DNA of 64,000 nucleotides from Sycobia sp. Sy_11 (Eukaryota; Arthropoda; Insecta; Hymenoptera; Epichrysomallidae): NCBI GenBank assembly GCA_018907035.1, contig JACCIC010000003.1, positions 6,668,001 to 6,732,000 of the forward strand, read 5' to 3'. Shown piece by piece: positions 48,419 to 59,429 of this stretch (position 1 is its first letter; each line of letters starts with the position of its first letter). The notes under the pieces were generated by a model. It saw only the letters and a program-made list of their open reading frames with translations, ran no database searches and was not told where the DNA came from. The position numbers and the translations under genes were made by a program.

Positions 48419-49578
48419 TGTTCGCGACAGTTTCGCTCCGTACGTATTTAAGGACATAAATTCCCGCAATAATAATAAAAAGAAAAAAAAAGGGGAGAGA
48501 GAGATATTTAAAACCATACTTGAAAAATATCGAGTCCATAATGAAGCGACGACGCTTATAAACCCTCCAAGCTTATATTTGACACGTACGGAGTTGGAGG
48601 AGCAGATGCGCGCACGGCGTAGGCGGACTAACTGTGGACCGCCCTCAGGTACCTGCGTGACCGCGTGAGACTGTCCGCGCGGACTTTACCTGGTAACCAG
48701 GCCCCCTGTAAAACCCCTATTGGACCTCAGCTGAAAAGCGTACGAAAAGGTTCGTACGTTTTTCGCTGAGACATAGAGAGACATTTCATTCGTCGTTCTG
48801 CCACCGTTGTGTCTAGTCGCTTTGAAATTTCTGAACCGCTTTAGATTTCTGCGTTAGAGTTACAATTGTGTTTGTGTGTCTTTGTGTGATCGTTAATTAC
48901 GAAATAGTGAGATTCTTGTGAATTCAGGGACGCTCTAAAACAGGAGTAGCGACGGAGAGATCCGCTGCGCTGCTAGAGGACGACGTGGTTCTCTGAGGTG
49001 TTGTCTCTCTTTCTGCCCTCAGATCGGCAACGTCGGCGGATTCGCGGTTTTGTGTCCGAGACGTCGGAGCTGCGAAACGCCTAGGAAAAAAAAGGCAATA
49101 CCTTTCTGCGCGTTTGTGTATTCTGTGAGCGTCTATCTGAAAACAAGTATCACCGAACAGCGTATGGCCATACATGTAAGTTCTAGACTTTGTATTTTAG
49201 ATAATAGACAGCGTTAGTGCACTAACTTATCCGTTTATTATCCGTGACGATTATTGTGTAATTAACCCTTGTTGTAACGGCGGCGATTGTAACGGTATTA
49301 TTACTTGTATAAATCTACATTATTATAATTTAATTAGTGATATTTAAAGGGCTTTTCCCCCACTCAAGACTGGGGTTTTTTATGCCGGCTGAATATCATT
49401 AATTAATTTTCTTTTCTCTTTTATTTCCTAAGTTGAATAAATCTTTTAGACTAAAATCCGACATATTTGTTACTCATTACACGCCCATATATAACTTTAT
49501 TAAATAAGAATAATTGTATTCACGTTGGAAAAGGTAAGCTGCATTTCTTTTCTTTTATAACTTTTATGATAACAAACA
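48419..49578 (+). repeat. 5' LTR of inner BEL element
   Basis: 1160 bp, TG...CA. It contains a hairpin (cgtacgaa-aagg-ttcgtacg, 48739-48758) and an AATAAA near 49436. Its antisense strand adds 48 in-frame codons before the outer gag ATG. Confidence 0.93.
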
Positions 49579-49596
49579 TGGTGCCCCGGGTGAGGA
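49579..49596 (+). other. primer-binding site of inner element
   Basis: TGGTGCCCCGGGTGAGGA directly abuts the LTR, complementary to a tRNA 3' end reading TCACCCGGGGCACCA. The tRNA could not be identified by eye. The leader to the ATG (49597-49876) has no other recognised feature. Confidence 0.85.
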
Positions 49597-49876
49597 GCGT
49601 GTAATGAAATAAATGAATATACGGATTTTTAATTTGATTCTGTTTTTTTTTCTCTCATTGATGTATTAGATCGTTGTATTAGTACTATAAATATATGTAA
49701 ATATAGTATATAAATATAAAAATAGAGTAAGGTTTATTATTAAGTAACAAGCTTAAGTAACAAGCTTCATATAGATCTTATTAGTTTATCTATTGTATGT
49801 AATTCTGATCAAGGTCCACCACGCGGCGTGAATTATTTCGTAAACAAAGTTTAATATAAAGTTTTCTAGATTCGAG

Positions 49877-52800
49877 ATGGCGCCGGTACCTCTTGCGAGG
49901 CTCGTGCTTTTGCAAAAACACCGTAACGAAGAAATTAAACATATCGGTCACCATATGCGAGAGCGTAGTTCCGATACGCTTAATAAAATTCTTGTGCAAA
50001 CCCGATTAGAAACGATCCAAGAACTTTGGGCTGAGGCGCGCAAAACGCACGCCGATATTGAGATGCGCGTAGAATCCGCAAACGACCCATACGTTAGTGA
50101 AAATCGATTTCAGGATATGCATAAAACTTTCGAGGATACCTTAGACTGCCTCCTTACTCTGCTCGCGAATTTTCCAACAGACGGGGCGCGCAACGTGCGA
50201 ACTCGCGAACGCGACGATAATGAGCAGGGCGAACGTCCAGCAAAGCTACCGCGCCTAGACTTGCCAACATTTACAGGCAAGTACGAGGATTGGGATAGTT
50301 TTGCTGATATATTTACCACGCTCGTAGATAAAGTCCCGCGTATTGCCGACACCACGAAATTGCAATACTTAAAGTCTTGCTTGAAGGGCTCAGCTGCGGA
50401 ACTGGTAAAAGACGTGGCGATTTTGGGTGTAAATTATGCTTCAACGTGGAAAGCCTTGAAAGATCGCTTCTACAATCCGCGTTTAACGGTTAATAAACTT
50501 CTCGATTCTCTTACGAATATGCCGCATTTAAGAAAAGAATCCGCGTTTGAGCTGCGCGCGTTCGTGGATGAAATCCAAAGAATTGTTCGCGCCCTTAAAA
50601 ACTTAAAAGCGCCTGTTGAACATTGGGACATGTGGCTGGTGCACATGTTAGAATCCCGCCTAGATCCGGAGTCTAGAAAAACTTGGGAAGCGGACTTAAT
50701 TACTAGGGACCGTCAAATGGCTGCTCTTGCATCCTCCGGCGAACAAGATGATATTTCGCGTTTTCCAAAATTTATAGATTTAGTAGCATTTTTAGAGAGA
50801 CGAGCTCAATCTCTATTAGTGATACATTCAGACAGAGACGATAAAAGGTCTACTCATACACCTCATACAAATATCGGTTCGCGAAGGATTCACCATTCGC
50901 AGTCCTCTCAACCTGCCACCTCGTCGAAATGCGCGCTTTGCTCCGGGAAGCACTTTATTTCTCGCTGTCCCACCTTTATTGCAAAAAAAGCGTACGATCG
51001 CCAATATGACGTGCGACATTTGAGACTATGTTTCAATTGTCTTGGCGGCCATAAGAGCAAAAATTGCCCGTCTAATTACCGATGTAAAGTATGTAAAGAG
51101 AAGCATCATTCGTTGCTCCATTATCAAAATTCTGTTGGTCAAGATCGCGGCACTGGTAAAGACGCTTCAGTAAACGAGACTGAAATCGCAAGTGCCTCGC
51201 GGATAAAGGCACAGGTAGCTCGCTCGAGCGTTGATTCGCAATTGTCAATCAATACTTGTAGCGCCGGTGTTAATAAAGCCAAATGCTCGATTCTTTTGGC
51301 AACGGCTCAAGTTACCGTTTTTGGCCCGCGTGAAAAACAAACTCGCGTTCGCGCGCTTTTGGATCAGGGCTCAGAAGCAACATTTATATCCGAATCTCTC
51401 GTTCAACTGCTCGGATTACCAAGAGACCGAATTAGAACCAATCTAAGTGGCATCGGAGGCTGTCAAGCTGGAGTCGTCAAGCACGCAACATCGTTTCGAA
51501 TTCAATCGCGCGCGGATTTGGATTTTGAGCTCGAAATTTACGCCTTTGTACTGCCGCGACTCACGTCAGAGTTACCAGCTCGCAACCTCGTTGAACTCGA
51601 TCTCGGTCAATTTGAAAATCTACTGCTCGCTGATCCAAAATTTTATCAGAGTGACCGAATCGACCTCTTAATAGGTGCCGACGTGTATGGACAACTATTG
51701 CGTGCGGGTATCAAAACTTTTTCGGGAAATCTATTAGTTGCACAAAACACTGCGCTCGGTTGGATTATTTCGGGTCCTACGCAAGCTTGCACGTCACGGC
51801 GGGCGGCACCTAGTAATCGATCGATGAAAACGTTGCAATGCTCCTTTGAGAAAGATTTGAGTGAGGCAATTCAACGTTTTTGGACAATTGAAGAAGTACC
51901 TAATATGAATAAAAAAATGAAACCGATCGACGAAGCGTGCGAAAAGTTTTTTGAGGATACCTATGCACGGGATGCGGACGGCCGCTACAAAGTGCGACTT
52001 CCTCTGACAGCCGAGCCGCCACGAATAAAGACTGAGACGCGGAGCATAGCATTATCGTCGCTTAAAACCCAACATCATCGCTTTTCCCGCGATTCAAACC
52101 TGGCGCTTGAATACAAGGAGTTCATGGAAGCCTACGAAATGCTCGGGCACATGAGCCCTATTCCACCAGCAGAAATCAACAATCCGCGTTCGTGGTACCT
52201 CCCGCATCATGCGGTAATTACGGGCACGCCCCCAAATCACAAAATTCGCGTCGTGTTCGATGCCTCCCGTAGAACGCGTGATAAGAAAAGTTTAAACGAT
52301 TTTCTCATGTCAGGCCCGGCATTGCAAAGTGATCTTTCGCTTATTCTGCTAAACTGGCGTCGTTATCGCTACGTTTTTACAGGGGATATAGTGAAAATGT
52401 TTAGGCAGATACGCGTTTCGCGCGAAGATCAAGACCTGCAGCGAATCCTATGGTCTCCCGCGCCGGAAATACCGCCGACAGATTATCGTTTAACAACTGT
52501 CACGTATGGTACTGCATGTGCGCCGTACTTAGCGATTCGTGCATTGTTGCAGTTGGCACGTGATGAAAGGCTGCGCTTTCCGCTCGGAGCAAATTGTTTA
52601 GAATCGGACACGTATGTCGACGATACGTTTTCGGGAGCGGACGATCTTGATCTTGCAATTCGTAAACGCGATGAACTAGTGGGAATTCTTAAATCGGCGG
52701 GTTTTGAGTTGAACAAATGGGCCGCGAATCATTCGGATTTACTGCCGCGAAGCACTTTATCGGTCAATAAAATCTTCAATAAACCTATCGATTGCGACAC

Positions 52801-55174
52801 TAGTATAAAAGCACTAGGCGTTCATTGGAATCCTTCGTCGGATAGTTTTGGGTTCAGTTGGTCTGGACAGAAAGCTAGTGCGAGAAACTTAACAAAGCGC
52901 TCGATGTATTCAGAAATCGCGCGATTATTTGATCCGTTGGGTTGGCTTGCGCCTGTAACTGTGCTCGGAAAAATAATTATGCAAGATTTATGGATTGAAA
53001 AATGTGATTGGGACGAGCCTTTATCCCCGGAGATTTGTAAAAAATGGCAAACCTATTGTCAATCATTATCCACACTCCCTAATTTATTTATAAATCGCTG
53101 GCTCGGTTTGTCGCATGGAAAATTGTGTGAAATTCATGGGTTCGCTGATGCTTCCTCACGCGCGTACGCAGCTGCCGTTTATTTACGAATCGATCTCGGA
53201 AATGGTAATTATCGCGTATCATTATTAAGTGCTAAAACGAAAGTCGCTCCCGTCAAGACGGTGAGTGTACCCAATTTAGAACTTTGCGGTGCCACTCTCC
53301 TCGTAAAGCTTGTAACACATTTGCAACGATTAGAATTTCTACAAAATGTGCCTGTTCGTCTGTGGTCTGACAGCCAGATTGTCCTTATGTGGCTTAGAAA
53401 GCACCCGTGTCACTGGCGAACGTTCGTTGCTAACCGTGTGTCATTGATACAGACAGAACTTCCTTCTGCTGTGTGGGCGCACGTGTCCACAAAGCAAAAT
53501 CCGGCCGATTTAGCTACGCGCGGCACGACGCCGGCGGAGTTGCAATTAAATAAATTATGGTGGCATGGTCCATCGTGGCTCGCTTCACCTTCTGAAAACT
53601 GGCCGCAGCCACCGGTAGCTCGTCAGGTACTACATGCTCGTCCAAATAATGACGAGTCAATATTTCTTACACAATTTTCGAGTCTTACGAGACTCACACG
53701 TGTGACAGCATGGTGCTTGCGACCGCTCCTGCAACTCCGACGACGTAAAACAGGGGAGCTTCCGTTACCAAGAGCGCTAACATCGGTTGAATTAAATTAC
53801 GCTCGAGAAATCCACGTAAGATTGGCTCAATCACGCGCGTTTTCAAAAGAAATTGAGCTTTTGAAAGTAGGTAAGGCCTTATCAAAACACAATGCGCTGC
53901 GTAAATTAAGACCGATAATCGATAGTAACGGTATTTTACGAGTAGGAGGACGTCTAAGCAATGCGAATTTGCCGCGGCATATACAACAGCCGCCCATATT
54001 GCCCCGATCCTCTTTGCTTAGCCAGCTATTTATTAAATTTGCACACCGTCACGCGTTGCATGGTGGACCTACCTTAACCACAAGTATTTTACTACGATTT
54101 GTATGGATTGTGGGTATGCGTTCGCTGGTAAAATCTGTAATATATAAATGTATAACGTGCCAGAAACACAAACCACGCTCAGCCCAACAACTTATGGGAG
54201 ATCTACCTGCGGCACGAGTGATTCCAGCTCGCCCATTTACGACAACCGGCATGGATTACGCTGGTCCATTTCAAATACGTACCGCAAAGGGTAGGGGCCA
54301 ACGATCGTATAAGGGCTACATAGCCTTATTCATCTGTTTTGCGACAAAAGCCATCCACTTAGAGCTTGTCAGTGATTTGACCACAGCAACATTTATCTCC
54401 GCCTTCCGACGGTTCGTTAGTCGAAGAGGCTTATGCAGACAAGTTGTGAGTGACAACGCTACGACCTACAGAGGCGCCGACGCTGAATTGCAAGGGATGT
54501 TTAGGGCGGCATCTCAATTTTACAAAGATGTATCAGAGGTGCTTGAGAATGATGGAATTTCTTGGAGTTTTATACCTCCAACAACGCCGCATTACGGAGG
54601 ACTATGGGAGGCCGGCGTCAAATCGACAAAGAATTTACTTAAAAAATCGATTGGTGAACATATACTTACGTTTGAAGAGTTTTCGACAGTCTTGACGGAG
54701 ATAGAAGCTTGCCTCAACTCACGACCGCTATGTCAATTAACATCGGACCCCGAAGACTTAGACGCTCTTACACCGTCACACTTCCTTATAGGGAGTGCAT
54801 CGGGCATCGTACCTGACGAAGAGCGACCATCAATTGCAGAGAATCGACTCGACCGTTACCAACTTCTTCAACGTATACGTAATCAGTTTTGGAAACGCTG
54901 GTCAAACGAATACGTTCTCCATCTACAAGAAAGAGGAAAATGGCGAGATACAAGTGTGAATTTCTCCATAGGACAATTGGTGCTAGTAAAAGACAATAGA
55001 TATCCTGCGTCTAAATGGCCTCTGGGACGCATCATCGATATACATCCCGGTGCTGACGGCTTAGTGCGTGTAGTCACAATAAAAACGGCGACAAGCACAC
55101 TACGTCGACACATTGCCTGCCTAGCCCCGTTAACCTTGGAACGTCCAGAAGAGAAAGAAGATAAGACTAAGTAA
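49877..55174 (+). CDS. gag-pol: BEL/Pao gag-pol polyprotein (inner element)
   Basis: A single 1765-residue frame. Gag part: capsid-type region (LPRLDLPTFTGKYEDWDSF, 124-142) and zinc knuckles near 352-364, 385-397 and 403-411. Protease Asp496 in LLDQGSEATFI. Reverse transcriptase with YVDD at 913-916. RNase H starts near 1085 (GFADASSRAYAAAVYLR). Integrase has a HHCC zinc module, core Asp near 1460 (GMDYAGP) and 1525 (SDNATTY), and Glu near 1577 (GGLWEAG). The C-terminus is DUF5641-like (FSIGQLVLVKDN). No stop separates gag from pol, unlike the outer element, so the two belong to different BEL/Pao lineages. Complete and probably functional. Confidence 0.94.
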   Translation: MAPVPLARLVLLQKHRNEEIKHIGHHMRERSSDTLNKILVQTRLETIQELWAEARKTHADIEMRVESANDPYVSENRFQDMHKTFEDTLDCLLTLLANFPTDGARNVRTRERDDNEQGERPAKLPRLDLPTFTGKYEDWDSFADIFTTLVDKVPRIADTTKLQYLKSCLKGSAAELVKDVAILGVNYASTWKALKDRFYNPRLTVNKLLDSLTNMPHLRKESAFELRAFVDEIQRIVRALKNLKAPVEHWDMWLVHMLESRLDPESRKTWEADLITRDRQMAALASSGEQDDISRFPKFIDLVAFLERRAQSLLVIHSDRDDKRSTHTPHTNIGSRRIHHSQSSQPATSSKCALCSGKHFISRCPTFIAKKAYDRQYDVRHLRLCFNCLGGHKSKNCPSNYRCKVCKEKHHSLLHYQNSVGQDRGTGKDASVNETEIASASRIKAQVARSSVDSQLSINTCSAGVNKAKCSILLATAQVTVFGPREKQTRVRALLDQGSEATFISESLVQLLGLPRDRIRTNLSGIGGCQAGVVKHATSFRIQSRADLDFELEIYAFVLPRLTSELPARNLVELDLGQFENLLLADPKFYQSDRIDLLIGADVYGQLLRAGIKTFSGNLLVAQNTALGWIISGPTQACTSRRAAPSNRSMKTLQCSFEKDLSEAIQRFWTIEEVPNMNKKMKPIDEACEKFFEDTYARDADGRYKVRLPLTAEPPRIKTETRSIALSSLKTQHHRFSRDSNLALEYKEFMEAYEMLGHMSPIPPAEINNPRSWYLPHHAVITGTPPNHKIRVVFDASRRTRDKKSLNDFLMSGPALQSDLSLILLNWRRYRYVFTGDIVKMFRQIRVSREDQDLQRILWSPAPEIPPTDYRLTTVTYGTACAPYLAIRALLQLARDERLRFPLGANCLESDTYVDDTFSGADDLDLAIRKRDELVGILKSAGFELNKWAANHSDLLPRSTLSVNKIFNKPIDCDTSIKALGVHWNPSSDSFGFSWSGQKASARNLTKRSMYSEIARLFDPLGWLAPVTVLGKIIMQDLWIEKCDWDEPLSPEICKKWQTYCQSLSTLPNLFINRWLGLSHGKLCEIHGFADASSRAYAAAVYLRIDLGNGNYRVSLLSAKTKVAPVKTVSVPNLELCGATLLVKLVTHLQRLEFLQNVPVRLWSDSQIVLMWLRKHPCHWRTFVANRVSLIQTELPSAVWAHVSTKQNPADLATRGTTPAELQLNKLWWHGPSWLASPSENWPQPPVARQVLHARPNNDESIFLTQFSSLTRLTRVTAWCLRPLLQLRRRKTGELPLPRALTSVELNYAREIHVRLAQSRAFSKEIELLKVGKALSKHNALRKLRPIIDSNGILRVGGRLSNANLPRHIQQPPILPRSSLLSQLFIKFAHRHALHGGPTLTTSILLRFVWIVGMRSLVKSVIYKCITCQKHKPRSAQQLMGDLPAARVIPARPFTTTGMDYAGPFQIRTAKGRGQRSYKGYIALFICFATKAIHLELVSDLTTATFISAFRRFVSRRGLCRQVVSDNATTYRGADAELQGMFRAASQFYKDVSEVLENDGISWSFIPPTTPHYGGLWEAGVKSTKNLLKKSIGEHILTFEEFSTVLTEIEACLNSRPLCQLTSDPEDLDALTPSHFLIGSASGIVPDEERPSIAENRLDRYQLLQRIRNQFWKRWSNEYVLHLQERGKWRDTSVNFSIGQLVLVKDNRYPASKWPLGRIIDIHPGADGLVRVVTIKTATSTLRRHIACLAPLTLERPEEKEDKTK

Positions 55175-55217
55175 GGATAAAAATTTACTTTGCTGTTGTG
55201 ACTTTTCGTCCAGAGGA

Positions 55218-55232
55218 CGAAGGCGGGCGGAA
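55218..55232 (+). other. polypurine tract of inner element
   Basis: Purine-rich GAAGGCGGGCGGAA directly precedes the 3' LTR, the usual plus-strand priming site. Confidence 0.65.
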
Positions 55233-56392
55233 TGTTCGCGACAGTTTCGCTCCGTACGTATTTAAGGACATAAATTCCCGCAATAATAATAAAAAGAAAA
55301 AAAAAGGGGAGAGAGAGATATTTAAAACCATACTTGAAAAATATCGAGTCCATAATGAAGCGACGACGCTTATAAACCCTCCAAGCTTATATTTGACACG
55401 TACGGAGTTGGAGGAGCAGATGCGCGCACGGCGTAGGCGGACTAACTGTGGACCGCCCTCAGGTACCTGCGTGACCGCGTGAGACTGTCCGCGCGGACTT
55501 TACCTGGTAACCAGGCCCCCTGTAAAACCCCTATTGGACCTCAGCTGAAAAGCGTACGAAAAGGTTCGTACGTTTTTCGCTGAGACATAGAGAGACATTT
55601 CATTCGTCGTTCTGCCACCGTTGTGTCTAGTCGCTTTGAAATTTCTGAACCGCTTTAGATTTCTGCGTTAGAGTTACAATTGTGTTTGTGTGTCTTTGTG
55701 TGATCGTTAATTACGAAATAGTGAGATTCTTGTGAATTCAGGGACGCTCTAAAACAGGAGTAGCGACGGAGAGATCCGCTGCGCTGCTAGAGGACGACGT
55801 GGTTCTCTGAGGTGTTGTCTCTCTTTCTGCCCTCAGATCGGCAACGTCGGCGGATTCGCGGTTTTGTGTCCGAGACGTCGGAGCTGCGAAACGCCTAGGA
55901 AAAAAAAGGCAATACCTTTCTGCGCGTTTGTGTATTCTGTGAGCGTCTATCTGAAAACAAGTATCACCGAACAGCGTATGGCCATACATGTAAGTTCTAG
56001 ACTTTGTATTTTAGATAATAGACAGCGTTAGTGCACTAACTTATCCGTTTATTATCCGTGACGATTATTGTGTAATTAACCCTTGTTGTAACGGCGGCGA
56101 TTGTAACGGTATTATTACTTGTATAAATCTACATTATTATAATTTAATTAGTGATATTTAAAGGGCTTTTCCCCCACTCAAGACTGGGGTTTTTTATGCC
56201 GGCTGAATATCATTAATTAATTTTCTTTTCTCTTTTATTTCCTAAGTTGAATAAATCTTTTAGACTAAAATCCGACATATTTGTTACTCATTACACGCCC
56301 ATATATAACTTTATTAAATAAGAATAATTGTATTCACGTTGGAAAAGGTAAGCTGCATTTCTTTTCTTTTATAACTTTTATGATAACAAACA
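55233..56392 (+). repeat. 3' LTR of inner BEL element
   Basis: 1160 bp; no difference from the 5' LTR was seen by eye. Confidence 0.93.
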
Positions 56393-56476
56393 CACTTGAT
56401 CGTTTCTTTAATCACTGGTGAAGCACCTAATCGTTTCTGTTCAACTTTGACGAAATTCCTCACCCGGGGCACCAAT
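56393..56476 (-). other. 5' leader and primer-binding site of outer element
   Basis: The PBS is 56474-56457 on the minus strand (TGGTGCCCCGGGTGAGGA), identical to the inner element's PBS, with two bases between it and the LTR. The rest is the leader part separated from gag by the inner insertion. Confidence 0.85.
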
Positions 56477-57663
56477 TGTAAAGGGTGAGGTTGAACAGAA
56501 ATAACAATGAACTATTCAATTTCTTAGCTGTTGTTTTTTTTTTTTTTTTTTTTAATGAATTTCAACGAAAATGCAATATGACAAAACGCAAGATGCGATA
56601 TATATTTTTGGAAATGATTTTATACAACGATGAAAATACGATTTTGAATAGGGCAAGATTCGATATGCCCTGTTCAACGGAAAAACGGAGAGTGCCCATC
56701 CGTCCGTTCAGCGGGCCTTTTACGGGCCGGTAAAGCCCCTCCTCTCACTCTATAATTGCCGCTTTTCCGGGTTCATCGGCCTGATTGGGCCTTCGCCTGT
56801 TCTAAGCCGTTCGGTACCGCCCACGCCCACTCTTTCTCTCTCGCTTGGGCTTGCGCCCACCAGCCTACCGGACCAAGGGTCGTCTGAGCTCGACATTGTC
56901 TCGCTAGAGCTCCCTTCCCGTTCCTGGGTGACCTGCAATACCCGGAAAGTACGACTTTCCCGCGAGGTCTAATGCCTCCAGTATCTCAGTTTTCTGGAGC
57001 TGAAAGTTGGCTTTATCTACGTTCCGAACTTATTCGCAAACGTGATTATGACTATTCGTCGAGAGGAGTCGCGGTTGAGTTCCAGAATCGGCATTATATT
57101 CATATATCCATACACACACATACACACGCATACACAGGCACATGGAAATATACATATACGTATTTATAATTACAATAATTGTCTTATTTTTAGATTTATT
57201 TTATCTGCGGTCGGAACGCATTACATTGTTCATATTTTTTTGTTACTCCAGTCGCTCGGCATACGTTTACACACATACGTTCGTTGTACAGATGTCTTTA
57301 TTTATTTTGGAACGAACTGTATGCTCTAGGAGTATAGTACGAGCACATTACACAGGACATCTGCGTATTTTCCACGCGCCCCTTTTTCCCAACGTACCCA
57401 GATTCTATTCAATGGCTTCGATTATAAAATCGAGTTACCATAAAGTTTTCTCAAATGCTAACTTTCTAAAATGCGACCCACAGCTGTCTATCACGTGCTT
57501 CCAACGATCTATTCTGATGGAGGGATTTTCAAAATGTAGAAATAGAAAACTTAGAGGCTTTATGGCGACCATAAAGTCCGCGCGCCGACTCATTTAAAGA
57601 CGATTCGAAAACCCCTCAATTTACTAAGCCCAGCCTGAGTGACGCGTATAATTGTTTTTTACA
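56477..57663 (-). repeat. LTR of outer BEL element (5' LTR in element orientation)
   Basis: 1187 bp, same as 41643-42829 except one visible substitution (T 56905 for A 42071). The target duplication CTAAG follows at 57664-57668. Confidence 0.92.
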
Positions 57664-57729
57664 CTAAGATAAATTCAGCAACTCATGATCTTTATGGAGC
57701 TTTTACAGATTTAGATTTTTTATTATACA

Positions 57730-58206
57730 AAAATATAACATTTTACATAGACAGTATCGAACTATTTGATAAAACGGTTACGTTAACATTTCAGGTCATG
57801 CCGAGAAGAGGAATGCTAGTAAAATTATAAGATTATAAATTTAGGAATAATTTAATTATTTAAATTTATATTTTTCTTTATGTTGAAAACATACGTTTTA
57901 AGTGCTTTTTGAGATTTTAGTTCATAAATATAAAATAGTTCAAAAATAGCAATTTTAATTAAACCTATGGCACGAAGTTTTAAAAATTATCAGACGACCA
58001 ATATAGCGCATAGATAAACTATTCACGATTACTGGTAAACAAAAGTATTATCGTACTTACCAATTACATTTAAATACTGCAAATTGAAGAACGATCTAAA
58101 TTTAGAAATTGTAAGTGGTAACTTAATGTCGTCGATCCTCGCGTAACTTGTTTCGTTGTATTATTATCATTTAAATATTATAACAATTCATATATATGAA
58201 AATAAA
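57730..58206 (+). promoter_or_regulatory. upstream region of the cysteine-rich gene, copy C
   Basis: Collinear with 32840-33327. Shared words include tatggcacgaagtttta, agaaattgtaagtggtaa and atttaaatattataacaattca. The distance to the ATG is conserved within about 10 bp. Confidence 0.55.
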
Positions 58207-58559
58207 ATGCACAGAGTATTTTTTATAATGTCATTATTGTTAGCCGTTATACTTTTTCAAACGAAATCTTCAGCAGCAATAAAGTTTACGCCTATAACGG
58301 TAAGTAATATATTAAAGAAACAAAAAATCTTATTCTGAATAACTTAATGGTTAATTATTTTACAATAGTTTTGCTTTATTAGTATGAATAAATCATATTA
58401 TTTTCTTACTATAAATCAATTATTATTATAATAATTGATATAGTATTGTTATTATTTATTTAAATTTTAAATTCTTAACTAATTTTTTTAGTATGTACTA
58501 AGAATATTGTATGATTAGGGCTTGTCAAAAATAGGAGCGATCACACCAAAAAGCTAAAT

Positions 58560-59425
58560 AGACAATAGATGCGGACAGCTGGCATATTATTTAATACTAT
58601 AAATATCTATCTTATTCATTTTTATATAAATAGCAAGAAAGTAAGTAACCGCTAATCTTGGGTTCGAATATTGTGATAGGTAGATCCATTGTGAATTATT
58701 TTAGTTTCGGATATGATATTTCAGCACCAGAATAGTATAGATTAGAAGTGCGAGAAACCATATTCTAAATGTAATAACGTTAGTTTATTGAATTCGGATT
58801 CTTCTATTTATATTTGTAACCTATAGTTGGTTACAATTACAATACAGGTTGACTGTGGCTACAAGAAACGGGGAGCGGGAGAGTAGTTAGTAAAAAAGCT
58901 GCGGGGACTTGATTCCAGCGACCACAGGGACTATAGTATGTTGATCATAACGTAGACATGTTTCAGGACGAAGCGGTGATTGTTTTGGAGATTGGCTAAA
59001 TGAAGTAATGTAAGGGCAGGACATAGGTAGAGTGGATCTGCTAGCTTAGATGTCCGTATCCTATGGCAGCTAGGCGGTCAAGAAGGAATTTTCTCTTCTT
59101 CTTCTTTCTCCTATTCTTCTTTTTTCTTGCCACGTACTCTCGCGGCTGGCAATTTGAACATTTTCGCGTACGCACGCGAACACTCGGTTTTCGGCATTAT
59201 GGACCGGCGAAATGGTTGGTCAAAATAAACACAAGATATTCTACATCTATATAGTTATTCTACGTATAAATATTTTTTTATCGTGGACCTTTATATTTAT
59301 TACATCTAAATAATTGCGTAAGGATTTTACGGAACGAGAATAAAATTATGAATGTCGACTAGGTAATACACGCATTAGCTCTTCAGACGAGCAATAGGCC
59401 GATGGTGTTAAGTATTTCGGACGTG
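58560..59425. other. intron stretch of copy C, nothing recognised
   Basis: AT-rich with slightly GC-richer parts. A TC-rich patch lies at 59090-59125. No family was seen. Confidence 0.5.
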
Positions 59426-59429
59426 CCTT

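Larger units (their letters stand above)
48419..56392 (+). mobile_element. complete BEL/Pao LTR retrotransposon nested in the first (inner element)
   Basis: 7974 bp with two 1160-bp LTRs (TGTTCGCG...ACAAACA) that look identical, flanked by the 5-bp target duplication CACTT (48414-48418 and 56393-56397). Order: LTR, PBS, leader, one gag-pol ORF, polypurine tract, LTR. It is inserted in the leader of the outer element in the opposite orientation. Identical LTRs, an uninterrupted ORF and the nesting make it the youngest element here. Confidence 0.95.
41643..57663 (-). mobile_element. complete BEL/Pao LTR retrotransposon (outer element)
   Basis: Two 1187-bp LTRs (TG...CA) flank the element, with a 5-bp target duplication CTAAG at 41638-41642 and 57664-57668. 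On the minus strand the order is 5' LTR, PBS, leader (interrupted by the inner element), gag, pol, polypurine tract, 3' LTR. Without the insertion the element is about 8.0 kb. The LTRs differ by one visible base (A 42071 versus T 56905), so insertion is recent. Coding regions are intact. The domain order PR-RT-RNaseH-integrase with DUF5641 at the end is typical of BEL/Pao. Confidence 0.93.

Noticed and set aside
54883..55353. A 156-codon minus-strand frame across the inner element's 3' LTR
   Set aside because: Its start repeats the LTR antisense seen at the other LTR and the rest is antisense to pol.
58660..58685. GGGTTCGAATAT, similar to a tRNA or SINE B box
   Set aside because: No A box at the right distance, no cloverleaf and no tail.
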